64,000 bases of DNA from Chloroflexota bacterium (lineage in GTDB: Bacteria; Chloroflexota; Anaerolineae; J036; Brachytrichaceae). Positions 9,301 through 18,293 of the stretch are shown here, piece by piece. Where the stretch lies: positions 1 to 64,000 of the forward strand of contig JANXLU010000066.1 of assembly GCA_025354985.1 (NCBI GenBank). Reading direction: 5' to 3'. Made by a program: the position numbers and the translations under genes. The notes beneath the pieces were generated by a model, which was given only the letters and a program-made list of their open reading frames with translations, was not told where the DNA came from and ran no database searches. Position 1 is the stretch's first letter; each line of letters opens with the position of its first letter.

Positions 9301-10333
9301 GACTGTCTGGAAGCGCAAGAGCGCTATTTTTTGTCAGATCTAGAGGAACATCATCACCGGATGTCTCCGATTCTGGAACAGCCAATGCCGGAATGCGATA
9401 TCGATTGAGAAATCCATCATGGCAGACCCGAGTCAAATACTCGGCGTCGTTTTTGAACGTAGCTGGTCGCCCAAATGCAGGCAAGTGGAACGATTTTTTC
9501 TTAAGAAGTACTGAACAGCGTTCAGCAACGTCTATGGTTGTGCCAAGCGCTTCCGGGGCAATATGATCAAACCACGAACGCATTTCAGCCTCGTCCGCCA
9601 TGTGATATGACTGGTTGTTAAAGCGCATCCGGTCCGGCTGATGAACCAAGCTGGTTGTCTGGATGCACAACATCAGGTCGTGCGCTACTGCTTCATCCTT
9701 GGTCACGTAGTGCGCGTCATTGGTCGCGATTAAAGGAATACTAAACTCGCGTGACCAGTCCACCAACGTCTGATTTACCCGTCGACAATCTTCAAGTTCA
9801 TGGTCCTGCAGCTCAAAATAGAATCGATCTGCAAAGGTGGACTGATACCACCGCACAGCGGCGCGTGCTTCATCCAATTGGCCGGCCACAATCAAACGGG
9901 GGATCTCTGCGGCAAGGCAACCACTTGTGGCGATAATTCCTTCGTTCAGCTCCTCCAGCAATGCATGATCGACGCGCGGTTTGTAATAAAAGCCCTCGAG
10001 TTGCGCAAGCGAAGCCAACCGCATCAAATTGTGATAGCCGGCATTGTTAATTGCCAGCATCAGCAAATGATGCGGTGATTTGTCAAAATTTACGTCGCGG
10101 TCCTTTCGATTCCTACCCCGCTTCGTAAGGTAACCTTCCATGCCGATTATGGGCTTGACTCCAGATGCCTCGCAGGCTTCGTAGAATTCAATTGCGCCAT
10201 ACATAACGCCATGATCGGTTAGCGCAACCGCACCGCTATTTAAGGTCTTTGCTCGCTTGGCAATGTCCTTTATGGAACCCAAGCCGTCGAGCATGGAATA
10301 CTCTGAATGAACGTGCAAATGAACAAAGGACAT
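6344..10333 (-). CDS. dnaE: DNA polymerase III alpha subunit
   Basis: Replicative polymerase catalytic subunit of 1329 aa, longer than the roughly 1160 of E. coli. Domains in order: PHP (HLHVHSEYSMLDG, ALTDHGVMYG and NDAHYVT, with metal-binding His/Asp residues apparently retained), palm with the catalytic PDIDMDFPDD motif, fingers, beta-binding and HhH regions, and an OB-fold (VVVAGVIQSVRPHTSKNGKR). A roughly 150-residue low-complexity linker and a short C-terminal fold follow. The extra length comes from a linker before LFASLDDFCRR and from the C-terminal region, not from an intein. ATG 10333 is preferred over 10342 because MSFVHLHVHS matches the family start. Divergent from ppaC and coupled to birA. 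Confidence 0.95.
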   Translation of the reverse strand: MSFVHLHVHSEYSMLDGLGSIKDIAKRAKTLNSGAVALTDHGVMYGAIEFYEACEASGVKPIIGMEGYLTKRGRNRKDRDVNFDKSPHHLLMLAINNAGYHNLMRLASLAQLEGFYYKPRVDHALLEELNEGIIATSGCLAAEIPRLIVAGQLDEARAAVRWYQSTFADRFYFELQDHELEDCRRVNQTLVDWSREFSIPLIATNDAHYVTKDEAVAHDLMLCIQTTSLVHQPDRMRFNNQSYHMADEAEMRSWFDHIAPEALGTTIDVAERCSVLLKKKSFHLPAFGRPATFKNDAEYLTRVCHDGFLNRYRIPALAVPESETSGDDVPLDLTKNSALALPDSPTHADMTPRALRKRLAFELSVIEQMGFCSYFLIVWDLIRFAAENGIWWNIRGSAAGAMVSHVLGLTNIEPVSNNLLFERFLNPGRVSMPDIDMDFPDDQRARLVEYAINKYGKEQVAQIITFGTMAARGAIKDVGRVMDIPLSDVNRLSSLIPNTPGKPVSLTDAPDQVPALKELLASEPKLRELYENAKGVEGRVRNAGTHAAGVVIADAPLINYAPLHRLTGNALTDNLASIVQYEMGHLETIGLIKFDFLGLAMLKIMRMASEMIEQRHHIRFTLDTIPIHDPSIYHLLARGDVMGVFQVEGSGMKKLMAEMRPTRFENIVAAVALFRPGPMEYIPTYISRMHGEEPTKYRHGDLEPILGETHGILVYQEQIMRVARDISGYSVGEADTIRKAVSKKKAEDLLKHRTKFRDGALVKGYTAELANGIFDDIEYFARYGFPKAHAADYAQITCQTAFLKANYPLEYFTALLTNDAGNGEKIAALIADAKAHGIQVLQPSVNHSHSDFAIQESGPQISPSARGGTIRFGLNAIKNVGSGPIEAILSARLPKPSQAAGTDLQTSTSGSLGCTRAARSADTLFASLDDFCRRVDMSQLSKRALECLIKVGALDEFGQRPQLLAVMDQMIGMAATERKAAEIGQGMLFEMLDTTEDSSAGMITLPTRFPQTTQREMLSWEKELIGTYVSAHPLSATLAALESTVTHTAKDFDEAASGKQVVVAGVIQSVRPHTSKNGKRMAFAILEDVTGTIELIVFPKSFERGESLLVPDKIVIVFGKAEYRDGRGAQILVDRLADTIDIARSTDIQPQFEPINAIAPQPASLIARQPDFMPIRIGASTSTDMPAMDGDSGIAFDPPEPEGPWSFEEDLQMVVSSTETKQKLAEQSTLVSSQPDIRIAEIKPTYQVNTPRTDHLKVTITRCGDQRTDIDRLRAVHGTLILFQGTTRFSILLKNGGTHDSLIDFPNDGTRDCDELRQLLREIGAECSP

Positions 10334-10393
10334 GGGGAGCAAAATTATAACTAGGGTGGATGATCACGATGCATGCGTTATAGTTTGCAGGAC

Positions 10394-11716
10394 ATGATTC
10401 ACGTGATTGGACATCGTAACCCAGACACAGATTCGATTGCCTCTGCAATTGGTTATGCCTGGCTAAAACGCGAAATCGATCACGTCGACGCCGCTGCGTT
10501 TCGTGCGGGTCAGGTGAATACCCAGTCAAAGTTTGCCCTGGACAGTTTTGGTGCTTCGACTCCGGCGCTTTTGGAAGATGCTTCGCCCCGCTTTGGTGCA
10601 ATTACATTGACGCCGAAAGTAGTGACGCCGGAAACTCCGCTTTCATACGCCTGCCAGTTGTATATCGACAGCGAACAACCGGTTCCGGTCGTTGATGCCA
10701 GGGGAATGGCTATCGGACTGGTCACAGGCAAAGGCACGTTTATGTATCTCATGCAGCATTTTGACAAGGCTGATAGCGCAACGATGCGGGAGATTCTAGA
10801 TGTTCCATGCATTGTTTCAACCGACTGTGATGTTCCCAGCTTCGTTTCGTCGGATCGAATTGCAGATCAACGAGATGTTTTGGTTCGCAACCGGCGTGAA
10901 TTCTTCCTGGTGGTTGATCAAAATGGAAAATACGAAGGGATATGCAAAGGGATCGATTTACTTCAGCCCCCCAAGATGCAGCTCATTTTGGTGGATCATA
11001 ACGAGGTGAACCAGGCGGTTATCGGTCTTGCAGATGCTGAGCTGCTCGAAGTGCTTGATCATCACAGGATCGGCACCATGAGTACTACCATGCCGATCGC
11101 ATTCCACGTGGATGTGGTCGGATCCTGCAGCACATTAATTGCCGAACGCATGCGTTTGGCCCGTATTACGCCACCCTCAAGTATCGCAGGCATGCTTCTT
11201 AGCGGTCTTCTTAGCGATACGTTGGTTTTCAAGAGCCCGACGACCACGGCCCGTGATCGTGCATGTGGAAGCTGGCTGGCCTGGTCTGCGTTCAATACGG
11301 ATGACGCCGAACTACAAATGCAGAAATATGGTGACGAATTGCTTCGTGCGGGGGCCGACGTCACTGGACGAACCGCAACTGACATGTGTTCGGCAGATTT
11401 TAAGCAATTTGAGGCCGGAAGAATGCGATTTGGTGTCGCACAGGTTGAAGTTACAAATTACGAAGAGATTGAAATGCGAGTGGACGAAATCCGGGATGAA
11501 CTTCGCTTGCAACAGCAGCGTCTGGGTTTGGACTTTTCTGCGCTTTTGATCACCGACGTGGTCAAAACGAACAGTCTCTTGGTATTTGGTGACGATGCGC
11601 GCTTGTTGGGAAAAATACCATTTGCGCGGAAGCGTCCAGGTGTCTATGACTTGCCTGGCGTCGTCAGCCGTAAGAAACAGGTGCTGCCCCCCATACTCGC
11701 GCTTCTTAACGAATAG
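10394..11716 (+). CDS. ppaC: Manganese-dependent inorganic pyrophosphatase with CBS pair
   Basis: Family II (DHH) pyrophosphatase of 440 aa that hydrolyses PPi to two phosphates, pulling biosynthetic reactions forward. It opens with VIGHRNPDTDSIASAIGYAW (first DHH motif). A regulatory insert of two CBS motifs follows (about residues 65-190). After it come LVDHNEVNQAV and LDHHRIG, and a C-terminal DHHA2 domain (SGLLSDTLVFKSPTTTARD; GKIPFARKRPGVYDLPGVVSRKKQ read in parts). The length fits CBS-PPases lacking the DRTGG domain; these are known to be controlled by adenine nucleotides. ATG 10394 is chosen because the family begins there; an in-frame ATG at 10373 is possible. Confidence 0.92.
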   Translation: MIHVIGHRNPDTDSIASAIGYAWLKREIDHVDAAAFRAGQVNTQSKFALDSFGASTPALLEDASPRFGAITLTPKVVTPETPLSYACQLYIDSEQPVPVVDARGMAIGLVTGKGTFMYLMQHFDKADSATMREILDVPCIVSTDCDVPSFVSSDRIADQRDVLVRNRREFFLVVDQNGKYEGICKGIDLLQPPKMQLILVDHNEVNQAVIGLADAELLEVLDHHRIGTMSTTMPIAFHVDVVGSCSTLIAERMRLARITPPSSIAGMLLSGLLSDTLVFKSPTTTARDRACGSWLAWSAFNTDDAELQMQKYGDELLRAGADVTGRTATDMCSADFKQFEAGRMRFGVAQVEVTNYEEIEMRVDEIRDELRLQQQRLGLDFSALLITDVVKTNSLLVFGDDARLLGKIPFARKRPGVYDLPGVVSRKKQVLPPILALLNE

Positions 11717-11749
11717 TTAAGTTGGTTCGTACGATCCACAAAAGAGCCG

Positions 11750-12220
11750 TCAGTTTTTGTCAAGCATCACCTTCAGGATCACATGATCAAAACTGACTGG
11801 CAATTCATATTCGAAATTTAGACTTTTTGCACTTGCCGGCACCTCATACGTCACCCAGCCTTCAATTGGTTGAGATTTTGTCAAATCGCTCACAGCGGTC
11901 AGTATCGGTTCCAAGCCGGTGGTGTGCGCTTTGTGTTGAGTCCCCGTGGCTCTGTCAATTACCCGAGAATGCGCTGGATCCCAATGAGCGCCGGACTTTC
12001 CACCTCTGTTTACGATTGTTACTTGCACGGCGACCAAATTGTTGCCGGCGCGGGCCTTGCGTGCACCCTGCAAATCTGATGCGATTTGTACATCCTTTAC
12101 AGTCATTTCGAAGCCCTTGTACATTACCGTTTGACCGACGCCGACTGGTCCGGGTATTCGGTTGCACGCAGCTAGGATTATCATGGTTGCCACGCACAGC
12201 AACATGGCAGACTTTTTCAT
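11750..12220 (-). CDS. DUF4352-type lipoprotein
   Basis: A 156-residue exported protein. It has a lysine start (MKKSAM), a hydrophobic stretch and a lipobox (LAAC, Cys at about 19), so it should be a lipid-anchored extracytoplasmic protein. The rest resembles the DUF4352 immunoglobulin-like fold: an opening VGQTVMYKGFEMTVKDVQ, then NLVAVQVTIVNRGGKSG, and a closing strand GWVTYEVPASAKSLNFEY. Members of this family are usually telokin-like secreted proteins of unknown function. It is convergent with ppaC and divergent from the glycosyltransferase gene. No specific substrate or partner can be named. Confidence 0.7.
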   Translation of the reverse strand: MKKSAMLLCVATMIILAACNRIPGPVGVGQTVMYKGFEMTVKDVQIASDLQGARKARAGNNLVAVQVTIVNRGGKSGAHWDPAHSRVIDRATGTQHKAHTTGLEPILTAVSDLTKSQPIEGWVTYEVPASAKSLNFEYELPVSFDHVILKVMLDKN

Positions 12221-12252
12221 GGAGTTAATTATCGCATCGGACGTTACATAGA

Positions 12253-14331
12253 ATGGTCGATGTGGTTATCAAGTGTGGTGGATTGGAGCGGGCAGAAGCC
12301 CATTCGCGCAGTGACAGGTTCTTGAAATATTTTGCTGATCATGGTTGGAACATCGCGCCATACGCCATCCTGCTTTTAGCAATTGGATTGCGCGTTCACG
12401 GCGTTGAAGCCGCGTGGATCAACGTGGATCAAACTCATATGCATGGCCAGGGGATTGTCCTGCTGGACAATGTAATTCACGGTCATTGGTCCGCGCTGCC
12501 GGTATTTACATACAACTCGAGCTCGGGTTTGTTTAATCCCGGGCTAATGGAATACGTTTGGGCAATGGTAATTGCTATTGATCCCAGTCTGGAGTTTGGT
12601 ATCTTGATCAACTTGATGGTCAACACGGCTGCGGTGGCCATTTTGTATGCCCTATCCAGATCGATTTTTGGCCGTTCGATCGCCGCGTTTACCGCGCTTC
12701 AGATGGCGATTAATCCATGGACCATAGGAATCGCGCGCGGGATGTGGCAGCCAGCACAGTTAGAGTTCAGTTTTGTTTTAGTCACTTGGCTAATCATTGA
12801 GGGCATGTTGCGCTCACGCCCGCGCTTGGTTTTTATAGGTTTCATCGCCGCAGCTGTTATTGGTTGGACCTATATTCTCGCGATTGGAACCATGGCGTTG
12901 GCCGGCCTGACCGCGGTAATTCTCTTTAGACGTGCACTGGCTTTGCCGATAATGTTGGGTGCCGCCGCGTGTATCGCGAGTGTCGTGCTCATGTTGGGCT
13001 TGGCAAACGCGGAGGGAAAACTTTCCCACCTTTCGTTGGCGGGCATCTCAGAAGCTAATCCACAACCGGCAATTGCGCGGTTAGGCGAGGCTTTTTTTGG
13101 GGCCTCACGAGGAACGCCTGTTCGCGAACTGCTACACGTTTCCAGTGACTTTGAATTTATACAAACATGGGCGGCGCCCGGAGCCATTTTGCCGTCAATT
13201 GCCAAAATCCTTAGTGATATCGGTGGAGCCATATTGGCTGCGCTCGCAGCTTACGGATTGGTTAGCGCCATACGCGCGCACGCACCGGCCGGAGTGCAAC
13301 ATCGCATATGGGTGTTGGTTTGGGTATGGCTGGGCACACCTGTCCTTTTTTTTGGTCTTATGAAGTTGCTCGTGCCGGGTTTTCAAGTTCAGACATACTA
13401 TTTACTAATGACCGCCCCAATGGGGTATCTGGTAGTGGCGCTTGGTCTGTATAGCATTGCACGCAACTGGAACGCGAGGCTCGTGTCAGTATTTACCGCG
13501 TGTGCGCTTATTGTCGCAGTTCCTTATTCAATTTGGAATTTAAATTCGGCAATTGACAAGGCGCGTGAGGAAAAATATGCGGGGTCACTTAATCTGATTG
13601 ACTTGCAAACGGCAAATGGTCTTGGGCGGAGATGGAGGTCAGTTGGGTGCGAGGTCATGCATCGAAGTCAGGATATCAATGACACCAGTTGGTATGCGAG
13701 TCTTTGGAGGCGCGCCAGCCCAATCCGTGAAGGGACCTTTCATATTTCTGAACAGGCCCTGGTTTGGGAGGTAAATTCCGGCCAAAAAAATTGCCTGATG
13801 CTTGATCAAATCATTCCAGGCCTGGCAGAGGCGTTTCAACCATTCACCCTGCCCAACGGATTTTCAGCAAAAATGTATACACTGACACCGGAGGCGACGA
13901 GCAACCAGGTGAGTGAGCTTTCGGTAAACATTGGTTGGGACCTGCAGACCCTGGAAACTCCGAAACAGGTAACTGCAAACGAACCGATCACCGTTACTCA
14001 TGTTTGGCGAATAAAAACCCTGCCCATTGAGCCATTTGCTGATTGGTACTTTGTGCCGAATATTAAGTTGGTGGCAAACGATGCCGGCGGTTCTGTGTTG
14101 GGTGAATATTGGGGGACGGCTACAGAAGGGCGGGCGTGGGCAATTGGGGACGAGATTCATAGTCGAATCGTCATCGGCCCCCGACCCGATTTGGCGGGCA
14201 AAGATTACCGACTGCGGATTACATTATTCGATCCAAATCAGAAGAAGAACGCGGTTTACTTTTCGTCGAATGCGCCCACCACACCCATCCTCGAACTGAA
14301 TCGGGACGTTAGCATCGGATTTTCCAGATGA
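12253..14331 (+). CDS. Polytopic membrane glycosyltransferase-like protein (GT39/PMT style)
   Basis: A 692-residue integral membrane protein. About 10-12 hydrophobic segments fill residues 30-430, with an early loop carrying charged residues (WINVDQTHMHGQG) in the place where GT-C enzymes keep their catalytic acid. A soluble C-terminal domain of about 250 residues is rich in beta structure (ITVTHVWRIKTLPIEPFADW). This architecture fits GT-C transferases that use polyprenyl-linked sugars and are common in Chloroflexota, but no diagnostic family motif is visible. It is divergent from the DUF4352 lipoprotein and upstream of galM. The donor and acceptor are unknown. Confidence 0.6.
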   Translation: MVDVVIKCGGLERAEAHSRSDRFLKYFADHGWNIAPYAILLLAIGLRVHGVEAAWINVDQTHMHGQGIVLLDNVIHGHWSALPVFTYNSSSGLFNPGLMEYVWAMVIAIDPSLEFGILINLMVNTAAVAILYALSRSIFGRSIAAFTALQMAINPWTIGIARGMWQPAQLEFSFVLVTWLIIEGMLRSRPRLVFIGFIAAAVIGWTYILAIGTMALAGLTAVILFRRALALPIMLGAAACIASVVLMLGLANAEGKLSHLSLAGISEANPQPAIARLGEAFFGASRGTPVRELLHVSSDFEFIQTWAAPGAILPSIAKILSDIGGAILAALAAYGLVSAIRAHAPAGVQHRIWVLVWVWLGTPVLFFGLMKLLVPGFQVQTYYLLMTAPMGYLVVALGLYSIARNWNARLVSVFTACALIVAVPYSIWNLNSAIDKAREEKYAGSLNLIDLQTANGLGRRWRSVGCEVMHRSQDINDTSWYASLWRRASPIREGTFHISEQALVWEVNSGQKNCLMLDQIIPGLAEAFQPFTLPNGFSAKMYTLTPEATSNQVSELSVNIGWDLQTLETPKQVTANEPITVTHVWRIKTLPIEPFADWYFVPNIKLVANDAGGSVLGEYWGTATEGRAWAIGDEIHSRIVIGPRPDLAGKDYRLRITLFDPNQKKNAVYFSSNAPTTPILELNRDVSIGFSR

Positions 14332-14399
14332 TGTTGTTCGGGCACTATGTGCTGGGTCAGCAAGAAAACGGTGCAACGTTCGGCGTGAAGTGCGGTAAA

Positions 14400-14428
14400 T
14401 TGACATGATAATCATCACCCGGTAATGA
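14400..14428 (+). promoter_or_regulatory. Candidate galM promoter with internal palindrome
   Basis: TTGACA (14400-14405), a 17-bp spacer and TAATGA (14423-14428) form a plausible sigma-70 promoter. The spacer contains the perfect 11-bp palindrome ATGATAATCAT (14405-14415), a good place for a repressor. Start of transcription would fall around 14435, almost on the galM ATG at 14437, suggesting a leaderless transcript. Confidence 0.4.
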
Positions 14429-14436
14429 TTAAGAAT

Positions 14437-15480
14437 ATGAGCAAAATCTCGCAGCAACCTTTTGGTAAAACACGCGAAGGCAAATCGGTTGATCAGTTTA
14501 CGATCACAAATCGCAATGGATTGGAGGCCAAGCTCACGAACTATGGGGCTACCATTGTCGGGCTCCGCACCCCGGATAAAAATGGTGAACTTTCCGAAAT
14601 TACCTTGGGTTTTGACTCAATCGATGGCTATCTTGGTGATCACCCGTTTTATGGATGTATTGCGGGTCGCTACGCCAACCGCATTCGAGCAGGAGAGTTC
14701 GTTTTGGCGGGTGCGCACCACAAGCTGGCGCTAAACGACCATGGAAACCATCTGCATGGTGGCAATTTTGGATTCAATCGCAAGATTTGGGAACCCACAA
14801 TAGTCGGGCAAAGCGTAGTATTTTCGTTGCTCAGCCCGGACGGCGATGAGGGCTATCCGGGCAATCTATCCGTTCAAGTTGCATATGCACTCACGGATCA
14901 GAACAGCCTCTCACTACATTATCGCGTTACCACCGATGCCCGGACTGTACACAACCTGACTAATCACACGTACTTTAATCTGGATGGCTGCGCTACGATA
15001 TTGGATCACGACATGATGCTAAATGCCGACAGATTCACGCCGACTGACGCGGGTTTGATTCCAACGGGAGAAATAGCATCCGTAGACGGCACGCCGCTTG
15101 ATTTTCGGCAATCCACCCGAATTGGTGATCGTATACATTCGGACTTCGAAGCACTTAATTTTGCAGGTGGCTACGATCATAATTGGATCATTAACGGTGC
15201 CACCAGTGAGTTGAATTTGGCTGCGCGTGCTTCGTCGCGGGTTTCAGGCCGGGTTTTGGAGTGCTACACCGATCAACCGGCCATTCAGTTTTATGCCGGC
15301 AATATGATCGCGCCCGGCACCCGTAGTAGGTCAAAAATTATTGGAAGGAATGCCGGGTTCTGCCTGGAGACTCAGCACTATCCAGATTCCCCAAATATCC
15401 CCAATTTCCCCTCCACGGTTCTAGATCCGGGTGACGTTTTTCAATCAACTACGGTTTATAGGTTTTCTGTATCCAGCTGA
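14437..15480 (+). CDS. galM: Aldose 1-epimerase (mutarotase)
   Basis: A 347-residue cytoplasmic mutarotase that interconverts alpha and beta anomers of aldohexoses. Family marks include LTNYGATIVGLRTPDK, the substrate-binding Arg/His region CIAGRYANRIRAG and NDHGNHLHGG, the catalytic His in NLTNHTYFNLDG, GGYDHNWIING, and the catalytic Glu near FCLETQHYPDSPN. The length matches the family (about 345). ATG 14437 is preferred since the possible ATG at 14425 falls inside a candidate -10 box. No Shine-Dalgarno is obvious. It precedes the aldolase/SDR fusion gene by about 90 nt on the same strand. Confidence 0.93.
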   Translation: MSKISQQPFGKTREGKSVDQFTITNRNGLEAKLTNYGATIVGLRTPDKNGELSEITLGFDSIDGYLGDHPFYGCIAGRYANRIRAGEFVLAGAHHKLALNDHGNHLHGGNFGFNRKIWEPTIVGQSVVFSLLSPDGDEGYPGNLSVQVAYALTDQNSLSLHYRVTTDARTVHNLTNHTYFNLDGCATILDHDMMLNADRFTPTDAGLIPTGEIASVDGTPLDFRQSTRIGDRIHSDFEALNFAGGYDHNWIINGATSELNLAARASSRVSGRVLECYTDQPAIQFYAGNMIAPGTRSRSKIIGRNAGFCLETQHYPDSPNIPNFPSTVLDPGDVFQSTTVYRFSVSS

Positions 15481-15572
15481 ATGGAGCCTGGGCTGCGGCA
15501 CAGTGCGACCCAGGCAGCACAAGCTGGTTGCAGTGCGTTCGGTTGCGAGGTGAGTCCGGTACACTAGAGCGC

Positions 15573-17549
15573 ATGAATTCATTATGGAATGAAAACGAGG
15601 CCGCCAACTGCCGGAATGACCTCGAACTGCGGGCTTATTCATCACGTTTGCTGGGGCAAGACAAGTCTTTGGTGTTGCACGGAGGTGGCAACACATCAGT
15701 AAAAGGCACCCGGGCAAATATTTTTGGTGAAGTGGAGGACGTCCTATTTGTGAAAGGCAGTGGATGGGATTTGGAAACCATTCAACCCCGCGGATTTACT
15801 CCTGTGCGCCTGAGCCATTTGGTGCGTCTCGCCCGTCTAAACAGCCTGACTGACATGCAAATGGTGAATGAGTTTCGTGCGGCCACGCTTGACCCAGCCG
15901 CGCCTGGGCCCAGCGTCGAGGCAATTTTGCATGCCACAATACCTTTTCGGTTTGTGGATCACACTCATGCGGATGCTGTTGTCACATTGACTAATTCGTC
16001 AGGTGGCCAGGCTCGGATTCAGGATCTCTATGGTGACCGGTTGATCGTGATTCCGTATCTCATGCCTGGGTTTGAGTTGGCGCAATATTGCGCGCGTGCG
16101 TTTGCACGTGAAGCACATGCGGGAACAGTGGGCATGGTCTTGATGAACCATGGGATCTTTACCTGGGCTGAGGAAGCACGCACTAGCTACGAATTAATGG
16201 TGTCATTGGTTGGCGAAGCCGAACGCGTCATCGCAACTGCGTCACGATCAGCGCCGTCCGCAGTTGCGGCATCGGAGCCCATGACACCGGTGGAAAAAGC
16301 TGAATTGCGCCGTGAAATTAGTAGTGCCGCCGGCTTCCCCGTTCTCGTGACAAGTAATCGATCGGCCAACGTACAGCGATTTCTCTCACGCGCAGACGTG
16401 ACACAGCTCACACAACAAGGCCCGGCAACACCGGACCATATTATCCGGACCAAACGTATTCCCATGCTTGGTACGGATAAATTGGCTGTTGATACCTATG
16501 TGGCCGACTATAAACGCTACTTTGCCGACAATGTGCAAGCATATGGCGGTGACGCCGTTCGTATGGTCGATCCCGCCCCACGTGTGGTCTTGGACGTTAA
16601 CCACGGAACGCTATTCGCGGTCGGGAGAACGGCGAAGGATTGCAGAATCGCAAATGAAATTTATGAGCACACGATGCGTATTCAGGAAAATGCCGAAGCG
16701 CTGGGTGGCTGGCGCTCGTTACCCCAGAACCGACTTTTTCAGGTGGAGTATTGGGATCTGGAACAAGCCAAATTGGCGCTTGCTGGTAAGCCCGCACTTT
16801 TCACCGGTGAAATAGCCTTGGTTACTGGTGCGGCACGGGGGATTGGAGCTGCATGTGTTGCATCACTGCTGGCGCGCGGTGCAGTCGTTATAGGGGTTGA
16901 CATAGCCGCGCAGCCTGCCGCTACAAACGCAAATTACCATCCAATCATCTGCGATTTGGCAGACGACGCTGCCGTCGATGCGATGGTCAGTAAAGCGACT
17001 GCGCTGTTTGGAGGACTGGACATTCTTATCCTGAACGCAGGCATTTTTCCATCGGGCAAGGCCATTGCCCAAATGGATGCCGAGTTTTGGAGAAAGGTTC
17101 AAACCATCAATGTCGACTCAAATGCGGCATTGATGCGATGTTGTCATCCGTTTCTGGCCCGAGCTCCTCAGGGTGGTCGGGTAGTGGTGGTTGGAAGCAA
17201 AAATGTACCAGCGCCTGGCCCGGGTGCGGCCGCATATTCGGCCAGCAAAGCCGCTCTTACCCAACTGGCGCGGGTCGCAGCAATGGAATGGGGGGTTGAT
17301 CACATTCGCGTTAACATAATTCACCCGAATGCGGTGTTTGACACCGGTCTTTGGACAGACGATATTTTGCGTAGTCGTGCGGCAAGCTATGGATTGACCG
17401 TTGAACAGTATCGCAAAAATAACATTCTAGGGGTTGAAATAGCCAGCCGAGACGTAGCGGAACTCGCCGCTGAAATGTGCGGGCCGATTTTTGCCAAAAC
17501 GACAGGCGCCCAGGTGCCTCTTGACGGTGGAAATGATCGTGTGATTTAG
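15573..17549 (+). CDS. Bifunctional class II aldolase / short-chain dehydrogenase
   Basis: A 658-residue fusion of an N-terminal class II (adducin-type) aldolase (about residues 1-400) and a C-terminal SDR (about 415-658). The aldolase part shows the zinc ligands HTHADAVV and MLMNHGIFTW and the family start LVLHGGGNTSVK. The SDR part shows the Rossmann motif ALVTGAARGIGAA, the NAG motif (ILNAGIF) and the catalytic YSASKAAL. Proteins of this architecture split rhamnulose 1-phosphate or related ketose phosphates and oxidise the lactaldehyde released. No isomerase or kinase for rhamnose is present nearby, so the substrate is left open. ATG 15573 is chosen as the first Met after which the family similarity begins. 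Confidence 0.85.
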   Translation: MNSLWNENEAANCRNDLELRAYSSRLLGQDKSLVLHGGGNTSVKGTRANIFGEVEDVLFVKGSGWDLETIQPRGFTPVRLSHLVRLARLNSLTDMQMVNEFRAATLDPAAPGPSVEAILHATIPFRFVDHTHADAVVTLTNSSGGQARIQDLYGDRLIVIPYLMPGFELAQYCARAFAREAHAGTVGMVLMNHGIFTWAEEARTSYELMVSLVGEAERVIATASRSAPSAVAASEPMTPVEKAELRREISSAAGFPVLVTSNRSANVQRFLSRADVTQLTQQGPATPDHIIRTKRIPMLGTDKLAVDTYVADYKRYFADNVQAYGGDAVRMVDPAPRVVLDVNHGTLFAVGRTAKDCRIANEIYEHTMRIQENAEALGGWRSLPQNRLFQVEYWDLEQAKLALAGKPALFTGEIALVTGAARGIGAACVASLLARGAVVIGVDIAAQPAATNANYHPIICDLADDAAVDAMVSKATALFGGLDILILNAGIFPSGKAIAQMDAEFWRKVQTINVDSNAALMRCCHPFLARAPQGGRVVVVGSKNVPAPGPGAAAYSASKAALTQLARVAAMEWGVDHIRVNIIHPNAVFDTGLWTDDILRSRAASYGLTVEQYRKNNILGVEIASRDVAELAAEMCGPIFAKTTGAQVPLDGGNDRVI

Positions 17550-17683
17550 GCGATGTCTCACACAATCAAGTTGACACGCCAGTTAACCCTGCAATACCGT
17601 TAAGCATGGAAGGCCAAGTCTGCCCCAGTGCTGTGGACCTACAGACTTGACCTCTTATCGCTGATTAAGTACGCATGGTGCAA

Positions 17684-18274
17684 TTAGCGCGAAGCTTTTT
17701 TCTTGGGTGCGCGTGATGCAACTGCCTGATTCATTATTTCCCGGAGCTGGCCAAGATGTGACTCGGCGTGGCCAAGACCCATTACAAATCGTGCGGCGCA
17801 GTTGATATCTCCGGCCCATGGACCTGGACTGTAGGTGATTGAGCTGGGCTTGTCTGGCCACGTGTGCAGAAACGCGTGCTGTATTTTGCGGCTCTCCTCA
17901 AGACGTTTTCGGCACTGCGATACGGTCTTTACCGTTTCCCATGGCGTTTCGAATCTGCTTCGGCCTTCAACCGACAGTCCTCGCGCGAGCACCGACGAAA
18001 GTGCCGCCGACTCTTCTGACGACGCAGTTGCGTGGACAATCACGTGGCCAAGGGTCCACGCGATGCCCTTATCCTCGGCCTTGGCGGCAAAGGTGTCCAT
18101 CGCCTGAGGGTCGGATGGCACCACCACCACATCACGATCCTTGGCGTCGGCGATGATTTTTAGTAGGGTGTCGATCATTTCATCGGCCAGTTTATGGAGT
18201 TGCTTTGGCGTCAATGCCTTGGACACCTCCAGATAAGTCGTCTTTTTTTCGCGTATCGGTGTGAAGTTCAACAT
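17684..18274 (-). CDS. DinB-superfamily protein
   Basis: A 196-residue four-helix-bundle protein of the DinB/YfiT type. Supporting marks are the early helix PKQLHKLADEMIDTLLKII, the first metal-ligand His in AWTLGHVIVHATASSEE, and the late GHAESHLGQLREI where two more His residues fall. Family members are metal-dependent thiol or other small-molecule transferases or hydrolases, often stress-linked; the substrate here is unknown. A lysine-rich tail ends the protein. ATG 18274 is chosen over an upstream in-frame start because the latter extends into the terminator hairpin of the neighbouring LysM gene. Confidence 0.7.
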   Translation of the reverse strand: MLNFTPIREKKTTYLEVSKALTPKQLHKLADEMIDTLLKIIADAKDRDVVVVPSDPQAMDTFAAKAEDKGIAWTLGHVIVHATASSEESAALSSVLARGLSVEGRSRFETPWETVKTVSQCRKRLEESRKIQHAFLHTWPDKPSSITYSPGPWAGDINCAARFVMGLGHAESHLGQLREIMNQAVASRAPKKKASR

Positions 18275-18293
18275 ATTTATCTGATCATAGCTC

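Noticed and set aside
13112-13123. A third GAAC-N4-GTTC LexA-like box
   Set aside because: It lies inside the coding sequence of the membrane glycosyltransferase with no promoter near it. About one chance match is expected in a window of this size.
17571-17600. TTGACA and a weak -10 after the aldolase/SDR gene
   Set aside because: No gene or RNA follows on the plus strand before the convergent DinB gene.
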